Shown: one piece after another, positions 1 to 6,988 of the stretch | How positions within the stretch are numbered: position 1 is the stretch's first letter | Layout of the letters: every line of letters starts with the position of its first letter | NCBI RefSeq assembly: GCF_001866665.1 | Contig: NZ_MLYO01000063.1 | Span: forward strand, 1 to 64,000 | Reading direction: 5' to 3' | Source of the DNA: Streptomyces monashensis | Lineage (GTDB): Bacteria; Actinomycetota; Actinomycetes; Streptomycetales; Streptomycetaceae | DNA length: 64,000 nt | Program-made: the position numbers and the translations under genes | Notes under the pieces: generated by a model | Told to the model about the DNA's origin: nothing | Database searches by the model: none | What the model saw: the letters and a program-made list of their open reading frames with translations, nothing else

Positions 1-908
1 TTGGCGACCTTGACGTGCAGGTCGAGGAAGACCGGCGTACCCAGGAGCGCCTCGATCTGCTTGCGGGACTTGATGCCGACGTCCTTCAGGCGCTTGCCTT
101 TGGGGCCGATGATGATGCCCTTCTGGCTGGGACGCTCGATGTAGACGTTGGCGTGGATGTCCAGCAGCGGCTTGTCCGCCGGGCGGTCCTCGCGCGGGAG
201 CATCTCCTCGACGACCACCGCGATGGAGTGCGGCAGCTCGTCCCGCACGCCTTCCAGCGCGGCCTCGCGGATCAGCTCGGCGATCATGACCTGCTCGGGC
301 TCGTCGGTGAGGTCGCCCTCGGGATAGAGCGCCGGGCCCTCGGGCAGGAGCGGGATCAGGAGGTCGGCCAGCAGGCTCACCTGCTTGTCCCCCACCGCCG
401 ACACCGGCACGATCTCCGCCCACTCGATGCCCAGTTCCCTGCCCAGCTGGTCGATCGCGATCAGCTGCTCGGCGAGGGTCTTCGAGTCCACGAGGTCGGT
501 CTTGGTGACGATCGCGACCTTCGGGGTCTTCTTGATCCCCGCCAGTTCCTTGGCGATGAACCGGTCGCCCGGGCCGATCTTCTCGTTCGCCGGGAGGCAG
601 AAGCCGATCACGTCCACCTCGGCCCAGGTGGTGCGTACGACGTCGTTGAGCCGCTCGCCGAGCAGCGTGCGCGGTTTGTGCAGCCCCGGGGTGTCGACCA
701 GGATGAGCTGGGCGTCCTCCCGGTGCACGATGCCCCGCACGGTGTGCCGCGTCGTCTGCGGCTGGTTCGCGGTGATCGCCACCTTCTGCCCCACCAGAGC
801 GTTGGTGAGGGTGGACTTGCCCGCGTTCGGGCGGCCCACGAAGCAGGCGAAGCCGGCGCGGTGGACGGCCTCGGCCGACTGCTCGGATGACTGGGTACGC
901 ACGCTCAT
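1..908 (-). CDS. era: GTPase Era, C-terminus cut by window edge
   Basis: Era-family GTPase, which binds near the 3' end of 16S rRNA and helps 30S assembly. About 302 codons are inside the window; the last residues and the stop lie beyond base 1. Visible motifs are G1 GRPNAGKST (residues about 25-33), a G3 DTPG, a G4 TKTD, and a C-terminal KH domain containing GPKGKRLKD. I chose the ATG at 908 (MSVRTQ). An in-frame ATG at 917 has its AGGG only two or three bases upstream, which is too close. The gene reads leftwards, divergent from the ammonium transporter. The cytidine-deaminase-like gene that normally sits directly beside era in actinobacteria is here about 5 kb away, separated by accessory genes. 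Identification is secure. Confidence 0.97.
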   Translation of the reverse strand, partial: MSVRTQSSEQSAEAVHRAGFACFVGRPNAGKSTLTNALVGQKVAITANQPQTTRHTVRGIVHREDAQLILVDTPGLHKPRTLLGERLNDVVRTTWAEVDVIGFCLPANEKIGPGDRFIAKELAGIKKTPKVAIVTKTDLVDSKTLAEQLIAIDQLGRELGIEWAEIVPVSAVGDKQVSLLADLLIPLLPEGPALYPEGDLTDEPEQVMIAELIREAALEGVRDELPHSIAVVVEEMLPREDRPADKPLLDIHANVYIERPSQKGIIIGPKGKRLKDVGIKSRKQIEALLGTPVFLDLHVKVA

Positions 909-974
909 GCCGTTCATTGTCCCTGATCCACGACCCCCCGCCGCACCGTGAGGTTTCGGTAACCCTCAGGCAAT

Positions 975-1012
975 GAAACGTCACGGAAACACACCCGTAC
1001 ACGGCCGGAAAC
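975..1012 (+). promoter_or_regulatory. GlnR-type operator upstream of amt-glnK
   Basis: Four five-base blocks occur at exact 11-base steps: GAAAC (975-979), GAAAC (986-990), GTACA (997-1001) and GAAAC (1008-1012), each separated by six bases. This matches the Streptomyces GlnR box plan (gTnAc-n6-GaAAc, twice), with the first block the weakest. It ends 48 bases before the GTG of the transporter. GlnR is the nitrogen-response regulator that activates ammonium uptake genes, so the position fits. MtrA, which recognises related GTNAC half-sites, is an alternative or competing binder. Confidence 0.75.
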
Positions 1013-1060
1013 GCGCGCCGGTGACCCTCTGACGCAGCCCCCACCTCGTTGGAGACGCCC

Positions 1061-2383
1061 GTGACCCTCGCCGCCGCACCCCAGGTGAACACCGTGAACA
1101 CCGGCGACACCGCCTGGCTCCTCGCCGCGACCGCCCTCGTCCTGCTGATGACGCCGGGCCTCGCCCTGTTCTACGGCGGCATGGTCCGCACGAAGAGCGT
1201 CCTCAACATGCTGATGATGAGCTTCGTGTCGATCGCCCTGGTCACCGTGGTCTGGCTGGCCGCCGGCTACTCCCTCGCCTTCGGGAACGACGCGTTCGGC
1301 GGGCTGATCGGCGGGCTCGGCCACGCCGGGATGCGCGGCCTCGGCCCGGGCAGCGTCCACGGCACGGTCCCCACCCTCCTCTTCGCCACCTTCCAGCTGA
1401 CCTTCGCGATCATCACCGCCGCCCTGATCAGCGGTGCGGTGGCCGACCGGACGAACTTCTCGGCGTGGCTGGTCCTCGTCCCCGTCTGGGCCCTCGTCGT
1501 ATACGTCCCCGTCACCCACTGGGTCTGGGGCCCCGGCGGCTGGATCGCGAACAGGCTCGGCGCGCTCGACTTCGCGGGCGGTCTGCCGGTCGAGATCACC
1601 TCCGGTGCCTCCGGTCTCGCCCTGTGCCTGGTCCTCGGGCCCCGGCTCGGGTTCAAGAGGGACGCCATGCGCCCGCACAACCTGCCCATGGTGATGCTCG
1701 GCGCGGGTCTGCTCTGGTTCGGCTGGTTCGGCTTCAACGCGGGCAGCGCGCTCGGCGCGAACGGCCTCGCCGCGGCCGCCTTCCTCAACACCATGGCCGC
1801 CGGCTGCACCGGCCTGCTGGGCTGGCTCTTCGTGGAACACCGGCGCGACGGCCACCCGACCACCCTCGGCGCCGCCTCCGGCGCGGTGGCCGGTCTCGTC
1901 GCGATCACACCCTCCTGCGGCACGGTCTCCCTGCTCGGCGCCCTCGTCGTGGGCCTGGCCGCGGGCGTCGTCTGCTCCTCCGCGGTGAGCTGGAAGTTCC
2001 GGCTGGACTACGACGACTCCCTCGACGTCGTCGGCGTCCACCTGGTCGGCGGCGTCATCGGCACGCTCCTGATCGGCCTGTTCGCCGACAAGGCGATGAC
2101 CGGCGGCGCCGAGGGCCTCCTCTACGGCGGCGGGCTCGCCCCGCTCGGCAGGCAGCTGCTCGCCGTGGTGGTCGTCGCGGTGTACGCCTTCGCGGTGACG
2201 TACGGGCTCGGCAAGCTGCTCGACAGGGCGATGGGCCTGCGGGCCAGCGAGGAGCAGGAGCACACCGGCCTGGACCTTACGGTGCATGCGGAGACGGCAT
2301 ACGATCACGGCGTCCTGGGCCACGGCGCCCCGGTCAGCGCGTCCGTCGTCCCCTCCGCCCAGAAGGTCGAGCGCCAGGCATGA
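1061..2383 (+). CDS. amt: Ammonium transporter (Amt/Mep/Rh family)
   Basis: Integral membrane ammonium channel, 440 residues, with the usual run of about 11 hydrophobic segments and signature stretches FYGGMVR, DFAGG, PHNLPMV and GWFGFNAGS. The start is GTG 1061, preceded by GGAG at 1051-1054 with six-base spacing; the upstream in-frame TTG at 1049 overlaps that ribosome site. The second pore histidine is kept (GVHLVGG, His327), but the first twin-His position after DFAGG is Glu178 instead of His, a substitution known from some fungal Mep proteins. It overlaps glnK by four bases (ATGA), so the two are co-translated. The upstream GlnR-like box suggests induction under nitrogen limitation. Whether E/H alters ion versus gas selectivity here is inference. 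Confidence 0.95.
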   Translation: MTLAAAPQVNTVNTGDTAWLLAATALVLLMTPGLALFYGGMVRTKSVLNMLMMSFVSIALVTVVWLAAGYSLAFGNDAFGGLIGGLGHAGMRGLGPGSVHGTVPTLLFATFQLTFAIITAALISGAVADRTNFSAWLVLVPVWALVVYVPVTHWVWGPGGWIANRLGALDFAGGLPVEITSGASGLALCLVLGPRLGFKRDAMRPHNLPMVMLGAGLLWFGWFGFNAGSALGANGLAAAAFLNTMAAGCTGLLGWLFVEHRRDGHPTTLGAASGAVAGLVAITPSCGTVSLLGALVVGLAAGVVCSSAVSWKFRLDYDDSLDVVGVHLVGGVIGTLLIGLFADKAMTGGAEGLLYGGGLAPLGRQLLAVVVVAVYAFAVTYGLGKLLDRAMGLRASEEQEHTGLDLTVHAETAYDHGVLGHGAPVSASVVPSAQKVERQA

Positions 2384-2718
2384 AGCTCATCACCGCCATC
2401 GTCAAGCCGTACCGCCTCGACGAGGTCAAGACCGCCCTGCAGGAGCTGGGCGTGCACGGTCTGACCGTCACCGAGGCGAGCGGCTACGGCCGGCAGCGCG
2501 GCCACACCGAGGTGTACCGGGGCGCGGAGTACCGGGTCGACCTGGTGCCGAAGGCGCGTATCGAGGTCGTGGTGGAGGACGCGGACGCCGACGCCGTGAT
2601 CGACGCGGTCGTCAGGGCCGCGCGGACGGGGAAGATCGGGGACGGGAAGGTGTGGTCCGTGCCGGTCGAGACCGTCGTACGGGTGCGGACCGGCGAACAC
2701 GGCCCCGACGCGCTCTGA
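2380..2718 (+). CDS. glnK: PII nitrogen regulatory protein (GlnK/GlnB type)
   Basis: Trimeric PII signal protein of standard length (112 residues) that senses ATP/ADP and 2-oxoglutarate and gates the ammonium transporter. Visible are Gln39 in the GYGRQR turn, the T-loop with Tyr51 (the residue modified in PII proteins), and the B-loop RTGKIGDGK. The ATG overlaps the amt stop (ATGA 2380-2383). In Streptomyces the amt-glnK pair is usually followed by glnD, whose product modifies Tyr51; here the next gene is an unrelated convergent gene, so this is either a second amt-PII pair or a rearranged locus. The last 107 bases are antisense to the 3' end of the DUF916 gene. Confidence 0.95.
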   Translation: MKLITAIVKPYRLDEVKTALQELGVHGLTVTEASGYGRQRGHTEVYRGAEYRVDLVPKARIEVVVEDADADAVIDAVVRAARTGKIGDGKVWSVPVETVVRVRTGEHGPDAL

Positions 2719-3667
2719 CCAGCAGCACCCCGGCCGCCACGCCCACGAGGAACACCAGCGCCGCGGCGAGCCACGGCAGCGCGAGGAACGAGGCGCTCGC
2801 CGACTGCCGGGTGCCCGGCGCGCTCGCGGTCAACGTCACGTCGCCCCAGTCGAGTTGGGGCGCCCCGTCCCAGGGCTCGGTGAGCCGTACCGTCTGCCCC
2901 GGCAGCAGCTCGGAGGGGACCCGGGTGAGGGTGCGGTCGAGCAGCGTACGGCCGAACAGCCCGTGTGCCGTCAGCTCCACCTTCGGGTCGAGGGTGACGT
3001 TGCCGGTGTTGCGCAGGGTGTAGGAGACGGTCGCCGTACCGGCGCCGAGGCCCGGGATCAGCGGCTGGTGACGGCTGATCCGCACGTGTTCCACGGACAC
3101 GGCGGGCAGCGTGGGCCCGCCGACCCGGAGATAGACGCGGGCGCCGACGGCCTGCCGCACACCGAGGGCGAGGGAGCCGCTGCCGCGGTCCACGTTCCCC
3201 CACTCTCGGCTTCGCTCGAGCGGGGGGACCCCCATGTCGAGCGCGACGATCGCGCCGGGGTGGTCGCCGGGCTCGGCCCCGTCGGGCACGCGCAGGGTGA
3301 ACGGCACGGTGACGGTCCGGTGCCCCGGCACGGTGATCCGGGAGCCGGCCGGTCTCGCCCAGGCGCCCACCCCGTGCATCCGCTCCGCCGGGCCGCGGAC
3401 CGCGAATCCGCCGTCGCGCGCGGTGTTGTACGCGTCGGCCGCGTAGAGGCGGAAGGTGAGCGGCGCGCCGGTCTTGTTCTGGACGGCGACCTTGTCGGTG
3501 AGGGTCTGGCCCGGCTCCGCGGAGAGGTAGAAGTACGGGCGCGCGGCGGCCTTGGAGGCGACCGGGTAGACGGACCAGCTGCCGTTGTCGGCTGCGTGTG
3601 CGGGCGTGGCCTGCGCGGTGAGCAGGAGGCCGAGGAGGCTCAGGAGGAGGACGTACGGCTTGCGCAT
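2612..3667 (-). CDS. DUF916-type secreted, membrane-anchored protein (WxL-partner like)
   Basis: 351 residues. It has an N-terminal signal peptide ending near ATPAHA, followed by a beta-rich ectodomain with the typical DUF916 opening (a YFYL followed by EPGQTLTDKVAVQN). A second beta domain, one membrane helix near residues 295-315 and an Arg/Pro/Ser-rich cytosolic tail follow. In Firmicutes, DUF916 proteins are the membrane-bound partners of WxL proteins that coat peptidoglycan. Here the gene lies 59 bases downstream of a WxL-domain gene on the same strand, which supports the same pairing. The 3' end overlaps glnK by 107 bases on the opposite strand. Assignment to DUF916 is from memory of the family and needs a profile search. 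Confidence 0.75.
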   Translation of the reverse strand: MRKPYVLLLSLLGLLLTAQATPAHAADNGSWSVYPVASKAAARPYFYLSAEPGQTLTDKVAVQNKTGAPLTFRLYAADAYNTARDGGFAVRGPAERMHGVGAWARPAGSRITVPGHRTVTVPFTLRVPDGAEPGDHPGAIVALDMGVPPLERSREWGNVDRGSGSLALGVRQAVGARVYLRVGGPTLPAVSVEHVRISRHQPLIPGLGAGTATVSYTLRNTGNVTLDPKVELTAHGLFGRTLLDRTLTRVPSELLPGQTVRLTEPWDGAPQLDWGDVTLTASAPGTRQSASASFLALPWLAAALVFLVGVAAGVLLVRARRGRVRRSAPVRRSRPARTTPSRPRSSPSARP

Positions 3668-3726
3668 GGGTGCGGACCCCTACGGGCGGGAGACGGAGGG
3701 ACGGGCGGGTGCGGACGCCCGCACGC

Positions 3727-5064
3727 TCAGGTGAGCGTCAGCGTGAGCACGCCGGAGTACGCGCCCGGAGGCGTGAACGCCGGTACGTCCAGGGAGAGTC
3801 CGGCGTCGACGGTGAACTCACCGCCGGTGAGCGTGCCGTTCGGGGTCTGCGCGAGGGTCGCCCCCGAGCCGCCCACGGCGCCCGCCGAACCCGCCTTGCA
3901 GGTGCTGGGGCTGCCCGCCTTGGTCGCACAGGCGGGAGTCCAGCTCAGTCTGCCGGCGTCGATCTTCGCGCCGGGTCCGCTGAAGTCGGTGACCCTGGCG
4001 GTGAGGGACCAGCCGGCCGGTCCGCCGCGGAAGTCCTTGACGGTGACGGTCTGGAGCTTGCCGGTGGAGGCCCCGCCCTGGCCGAAGTCGACCGCCGCCA
4101 GCGCGACGGAGTCCCCGGCCTGGGACATGGCCAGCGTGCCCGGCTTCACGCTGGTCGTCAGCTTCTGGCTGCCCGGCGGGACGGGCGTGGTGTCGTTGAC
4201 GACGTAGGCGGCGGGCCCGGCGCCCGTGTCCGCGCTCCAGGAGCCGCCCTCGTACGCGACGATCCCCGTCGTCGTCCTGTCGTTGACGACGAGGGACCCG
4301 CTGAAGGAGCCCTGCGCGTTCGCGGTCACGGTGGCCGTGTCGGCCGTCTGCCGGTCCCCGGCCCGCCCGGCGAGGGTGACGCTCGCACCCGGCGTGAAGT
4401 TGCCGCCGGTGACGGTGACGCCGGCGCCCGGGTCGCCGGAGGCCGAACTCAGCGAAATGGTACGGGTGTTGGCCGGAGTGCCGCTGGTCGCCGTGACGGT
4501 CTCGGAGACCGGGGCGGGCGGGGTGGTGACCGTGCAGGGGGTGTCCAGCTCCATGATGTAGCTGGTGTGGATGTTGTAGTCGCCCGGCGAGAGGGTGATC
4601 CGGCCCGGCTTGGTGACGGTGAACGTGCCGGTCATGGAGAAGGACGGGAACGCGGCCTTCCCGGGGACCGGCGGGTTCTTCTTCGGCCCGGCGACCGTCA
4701 CGTCCCCCGTCTGCGCACCGCCGAGGGTGACCTTCCCGGTCGGGGTCATGATGTCGGCGGGCAGGGCGAGTTCGGTGGGGTTGGCCGCGGCGGCCGTGAC
4801 CACGGTGTACGTGACGGTGACGGTGTCGCCGACCTTCGGGCTGGTGTTGTCCACCGAGACACCGGCGGTGGTCGTGCCGTCGATCGGCGGCAGGCCCGCG
4901 ACGGCGGGCGGGATGCAGTGCGTGGCGAAGTCCACGTTCGTACCGGCGGCACCGGCCGGACACGCCAGCGCACCGCCCGCGGTGACCGCGAGGGCGGTCG
5001 CCCCGAACAGTGTGATCCAGCGCCGTCGCAGGGATCTTCGTGAGCTTGGGGGTGTGGCACCCAT
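3727..5064 (-). CDS. Secreted WxL-domain surface protein
   Basis: 445 residues. The start is ATG 5064, preceded by AGGAGG (complement of 5071-5076); longer in-frame extensions have no ribosome site. A twin-Arg-like basic N-terminus (SLRRRW) leads into a signal peptide ending near PAGAAG. Two beta-sandwich or IPT-like stretches follow (the second contains TVTGGNFTPGASVTL). The last ~130 residues resemble a WxL domain: a VTVKDFRG segment, the WSL motif at residues 352-354 and a terminal strand ending in TLTLT. The second conserved Trp of typical WxL domains is replaced by Leu. WxL domains bind the cell wall in Gram-positives. It probably forms an operon with the DUF916 gene downstream. The function in Streptomyces is not known to me. 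Confidence 0.7.
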   Translation of the reverse strand: MGATPPSSRRSLRRRWITLFGATALAVTAGGALACPAGAAGTNVDFATHCIPPAVAGLPPIDGTTTAGVSVDNTSPKVGDTVTVTYTVVTAAAANPTELALPADIMTPTGKVTLGGAQTGDVTVAGPKKNPPVPGKAAFPSFSMTGTFTVTKPGRITLSPGDYNIHTSYIMELDTPCTVTTPPAPVSETVTATSGTPANTRTISLSSASGDPGAGVTVTGGNFTPGASVTLAGRAGDRQTADTATVTANAQGSFSGSLVVNDRTTTGIVAYEGGSWSADTGAGPAAYVVNDTTPVPPGSQKLTTSVKPGTLAMSQAGDSVALAAVDFGQGGASTGKLQTVTVKDFRGGPAGWSLTARVTDFSGPGAKIDAGRLSWTPACATKAGSPSTCKAGSAGAVGGSGATLAQTPNGTLTGGEFTVDAGLSLDVPAFTPPGAYSGVLTLTLT

Positions 5065-5118
5065 GGGCCCCCTCCTGAGGGTTGCGGGCGCAGCGGCTCG
5101 GCTGCGCCGACAGGGGGC

Positions 5119-5147
5119 ATTGATGTGGAGCCGGGGTGAGAAGTCAA
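5119..5147 (-). promoter_or_regulatory. Candidate promoter of the WxL gene
   Basis: On the minus strand a good -35 TTGACT (complement of 5142-5147) is followed after 17 bases by a weak -10 ATCAAT (5119-5124). It lies 55 bases upstream of the chosen ATG and just downstream of the inverted repeat at 5152-5193. Sequence match only. Confidence 0.4.
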
Positions 5148-5151
5148 TGGA

Positions 5152-5193
5152 GATGCCGCAGAAATCTGACGGATCATCAGCTTCTGCGGCATC
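5152..5193. promoter_or_regulatory. Perfect 12-bp inverted repeat enclosing a 19-bp operator-like site
   Basis: GATGCCGCAGAA (5152-5163) and its exact complement TTCTGCGGCATC (5182-5193) flank 18 bases. The enclosed and adjoining sequence 5164-5182 begins with ATCTGACGG and is an imperfect 19-bp palindrome. It lies immediately upstream of the -35 of the WxL gene, a typical activator or repressor position. A similar 19-bp palindrome occurs at 5837-5855. Confidence 0.55.
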
Positions 5194-5259
5194 CATGGGA
5201 TTTCCGGCCCGAACCGGAACAGATCGCTCAGGCCGGCCCGGTTCGGCCGTTCGCGGGCG

Positions 5260-5736
5260 TCAGTCGAAGACGAAGGGACCGGGGGACTGCGGGCCGTTCG
5301 CCGTACAGGTCACGGTGACCCCGAAGATCACCATCTTCAGCGTGCCGCCATTGGCGTCCAGGCTGTCACCGGAGGCGACGGTGCCGGGCAGCGGGCCGAC
5401 GCTGACCGAGTCGCCGGCGCTCATGGCGGGGTTCTTGGTCCCGCTGAAGACGACCGAGCCGCCGCCGGACTTGGCCATGGTGAGGGTGGAGGAGATGGAG
5501 TCCGCCGCCACGGCGACCGGCGCCGTGATCGCGGAGGAACTGAGGGAGATGGTGGCCGAGGTGCCGCTCTGGGTGGCGGTCAGCGTCGCCGATCCGCCGC
5601 CGAAGACGCCGCAGCTCGCGGTGATGGTCGCCGTCTGTGGGGTGACGGCGGCCGCGGAGGGGGCGAAGGCGAGACCGGTGACCGCGAGGGCCCCGGCGGC
5701 CAGTGCCGCACCCATTGCCGTGCGCTTGCCTCTCAT
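5260..5736 (-). CDS. Small secreted beta-rich protein of the WxL locus
   Basis: 158 residues from ATG 5736; an upstream in-frame start would add a stretch before the signal peptide. The N-terminus is a clear signal peptide (MRGKRTAMG, then an Ala/Gly/Leu core ending near PSAAA). The mature part is Ser/Thr/Val/Gly-rich, predicted all-beta, with two cysteines (ASCGVF and TVTCTA) that could form a disulfide spanning the domain. I do not recognise a named family. It is on the same strand as the WxL gene and lies upstream of it in the direction of transcription. It has its own upstream palindrome of the same type as that gene, so co-regulation is likely. It may be a third component of the surface system. 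Confidence 0.7.
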   Translation of the reverse strand: MRGKRTAMGAALAAGALAVTGLAFAPSAAAVTPQTATITASCGVFGGGSATLTATQSGTSATISLSSSAITAPVAVAADSISSTLTMAKSGGGSVVFSGTKNPAMSAGDSVSVGPLPGTVASGDSLDANGGTLKMVIFGVTVTCTANGPQSPGPFVFD

Positions 5737-5836
5737 GGAGATCCGCTTCCCTTCCCTGGTGGGGAGTGCCAAGTGGGGGGACCGACGGACAAGAGGCCTG
5801 AGCAGGCGGGTGCGGGCGCGCTGCAGGGCGGTGCGG

Positions 5837-5855
5837 ATCTGACGGTCCGTCGGAA
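5837..5855. promoter_or_regulatory. 19-bp palindrome shared with the WxL promoter
   Basis: ATCTGACGG-T-CCGTCGGAA: the left half is identical to that of the site at 5164-5182, and the two halves match as an inverted repeat at seven of nine positions. It lies about 100 bases upstream of the small secreted protein gene. The remaining intergenic sequence (5737-5963) shows nothing else I can name. Confidence 0.5.
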
Positions 5856-5963
5856 AGTTACGGCTCCATTGATGCGCAGGGGCAGGAACCGAACAAGGTT
5901 GAATTCCAGCCGACCTTTCGTTCGGCGGCCGTCGCCCGCATCGGCACCAGGACAGAGCCGTGG

Positions 5964-6317
5964 TCAGCCCGCGGAGACGGTGCTCCGGACGGTTCCGTCC
6001 GGCCCGGCGAGCAGGACCGGGGTCTGCGGCCCGCCGAGGTCGGACACGGCGTCCAGGTCCTGTGCCGGCACGGACTCCGCCTCGCTCACCACGGCCGCCG
6101 CCTCCAGGGACGTCGCCCCGGAGGCCACCGCCATGGCGACGGCCGTACGCAACGCGCTCAGCCGCAGCGACGCGAGCTCCACCGACCCGGCGACATACGT
6201 CCGCCCGGTCTCGTCCCGTACGGCGGCCCCCTCGGGCACACCGTTGCGGGCCCGCGCGGAACGGGCCAGGGTCACGATCTTGCGGTCCTCGGGATCAAGC
6301 GCGCTGCTCTCGGTCAT
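5964..6317 (-). CDS. Cytidine deaminase-like protein lacking the zinc site
   Basis: 117 residues with the overall layout of homotetrameric cytidine deaminases: an N-terminal helix, a segment GAAVRDETGRTYVAGSVE resembling their substrate strand, then a helix. However, the zinc-binding Cys-Ala-Glu is replaced by Ser-Ala-Leu (LSALRTA), and the second PCxxC motif is absent, so it cannot be an active deaminase of the usual mechanism. Its relatives sit between corC and era in many actinobacteria. Here several genes separate it from both. A possible -10 TAAGCT (complement 6324-6329) lies six bases before the ATG, so the mRNA may be almost leaderless. The role is unknown; a non-catalytic ribosome- or nucleotide-binding function is conceivable. 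Confidence 0.8.
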   Translation of the reverse strand: MTESSALDPEDRKIVTLARSARARNGVPEGAAVRDETGRTYVAGSVELASLRLSALRTAVAMAVASGATSLEAAAVVSEAESVPAQDLDAVSDLGGPQTPVLLAGPDGTVRSTVSAG

Positions 6318-6389
6318 GCCCCTAGCTTAGAGATCCACGCGCCGGCGGCACCGCCCGGGAGACCGAGTCCGCCTGCCGGGCGGGCGGCG

Positions 6390-6872
6390 CTACCCCAGCC
6401 ACCCCCGCAGCAGTTCCTCCCGCTCCGGCCCGCGGGGGGATCCCCCCTCCCACGCGCGGCCCCACTGCGACATCGCCGCCAGCGTCGTCTCCATCGTCGC
6501 GGCGCCCTCCGTGAGACGGGCCAGAAGGGCCTGGGAGATGTCGGCCTCGCTCCGGGCGTAGCCGACGGCCGCGGCGACGTGGGCGGGCAGCTGGTGCTCG
6601 CCGTCGGACGCCTCCACACGGACTGTCATGAGCGGCGGGGCGTCGTCCCCCCAGGCCGAGCCGAGGGGCGTGGCCAGCTCCAGCACCGTGTTCAGCGCCA
6701 GGTCCTTGACCGCGTTCACCTGCCGCAGCAGCGACTTCACGGGAACGTCCGCCACCGTCAGGGCGCGCACGTCCTCCCACAGGTGGAGGCCGGACCGCCC
6801 GTCGCCGAGCGCCACCACGCCCTCGGGGGTCAGCCGCACCCCGGGAGCCAGGCCGGCCGGCTTCGCGCCCAC
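6390..6872 (-). CDS. Hypothetical protein, start uncertain
   Basis: About 160 residues ending LLRGWLG. The reading frame is supported by codon bias and by ordinary protein composition (for example a segment VRVEASDGEHQLPAHVAAAVG). No family is recognised and there is no signal peptide or membrane segment. No convincing start exists. GTG 6872 and TTG 6878 are possible but have weak ribosome sites. The frame stays open upstream into sequence next to a GGGGGAGG that leads to no in-frame ATG/GTG at good spacing. It could be translated from an unusual codon, or the 5' end could be damaged. It lies 117 bases downstream of the S66 peptidase on the same strand. Confidence 0.5.
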   Translation of the reverse strand: MGAKPAGLAPGVRLTPEGVVALGDGRSGLHLWEDVRALTVADVPVKSLLRQVNAVKDLALNTVLELATPLGSAWGDDAPPLMTVRVEASDGEHQLPAHVAAAVGYARSEADISQALLARLTEGAATMETTLAAMSQWGRAWEGGSPRGPEREELLRGWLG

Positions 6873-6988
6873 GTACAAGCGATCCAGAACAGGCCGACCA
6901 TGGCCACGGGTTGCCCACTTCCCCCGAACGATCAGATCCTCCCCCGCAGCGCGCGCGGGAGTCCGGAAGTTCCCGTACCCGACCGGGC

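Noticed and set aside
914..2323. 469-codon minus-strand open frame over amt
   Set aside because: Antisense shadow of the transporter with Arg/Gly/Glu-rich unnatural composition; the plus-strand frame has clear Amt motifs.
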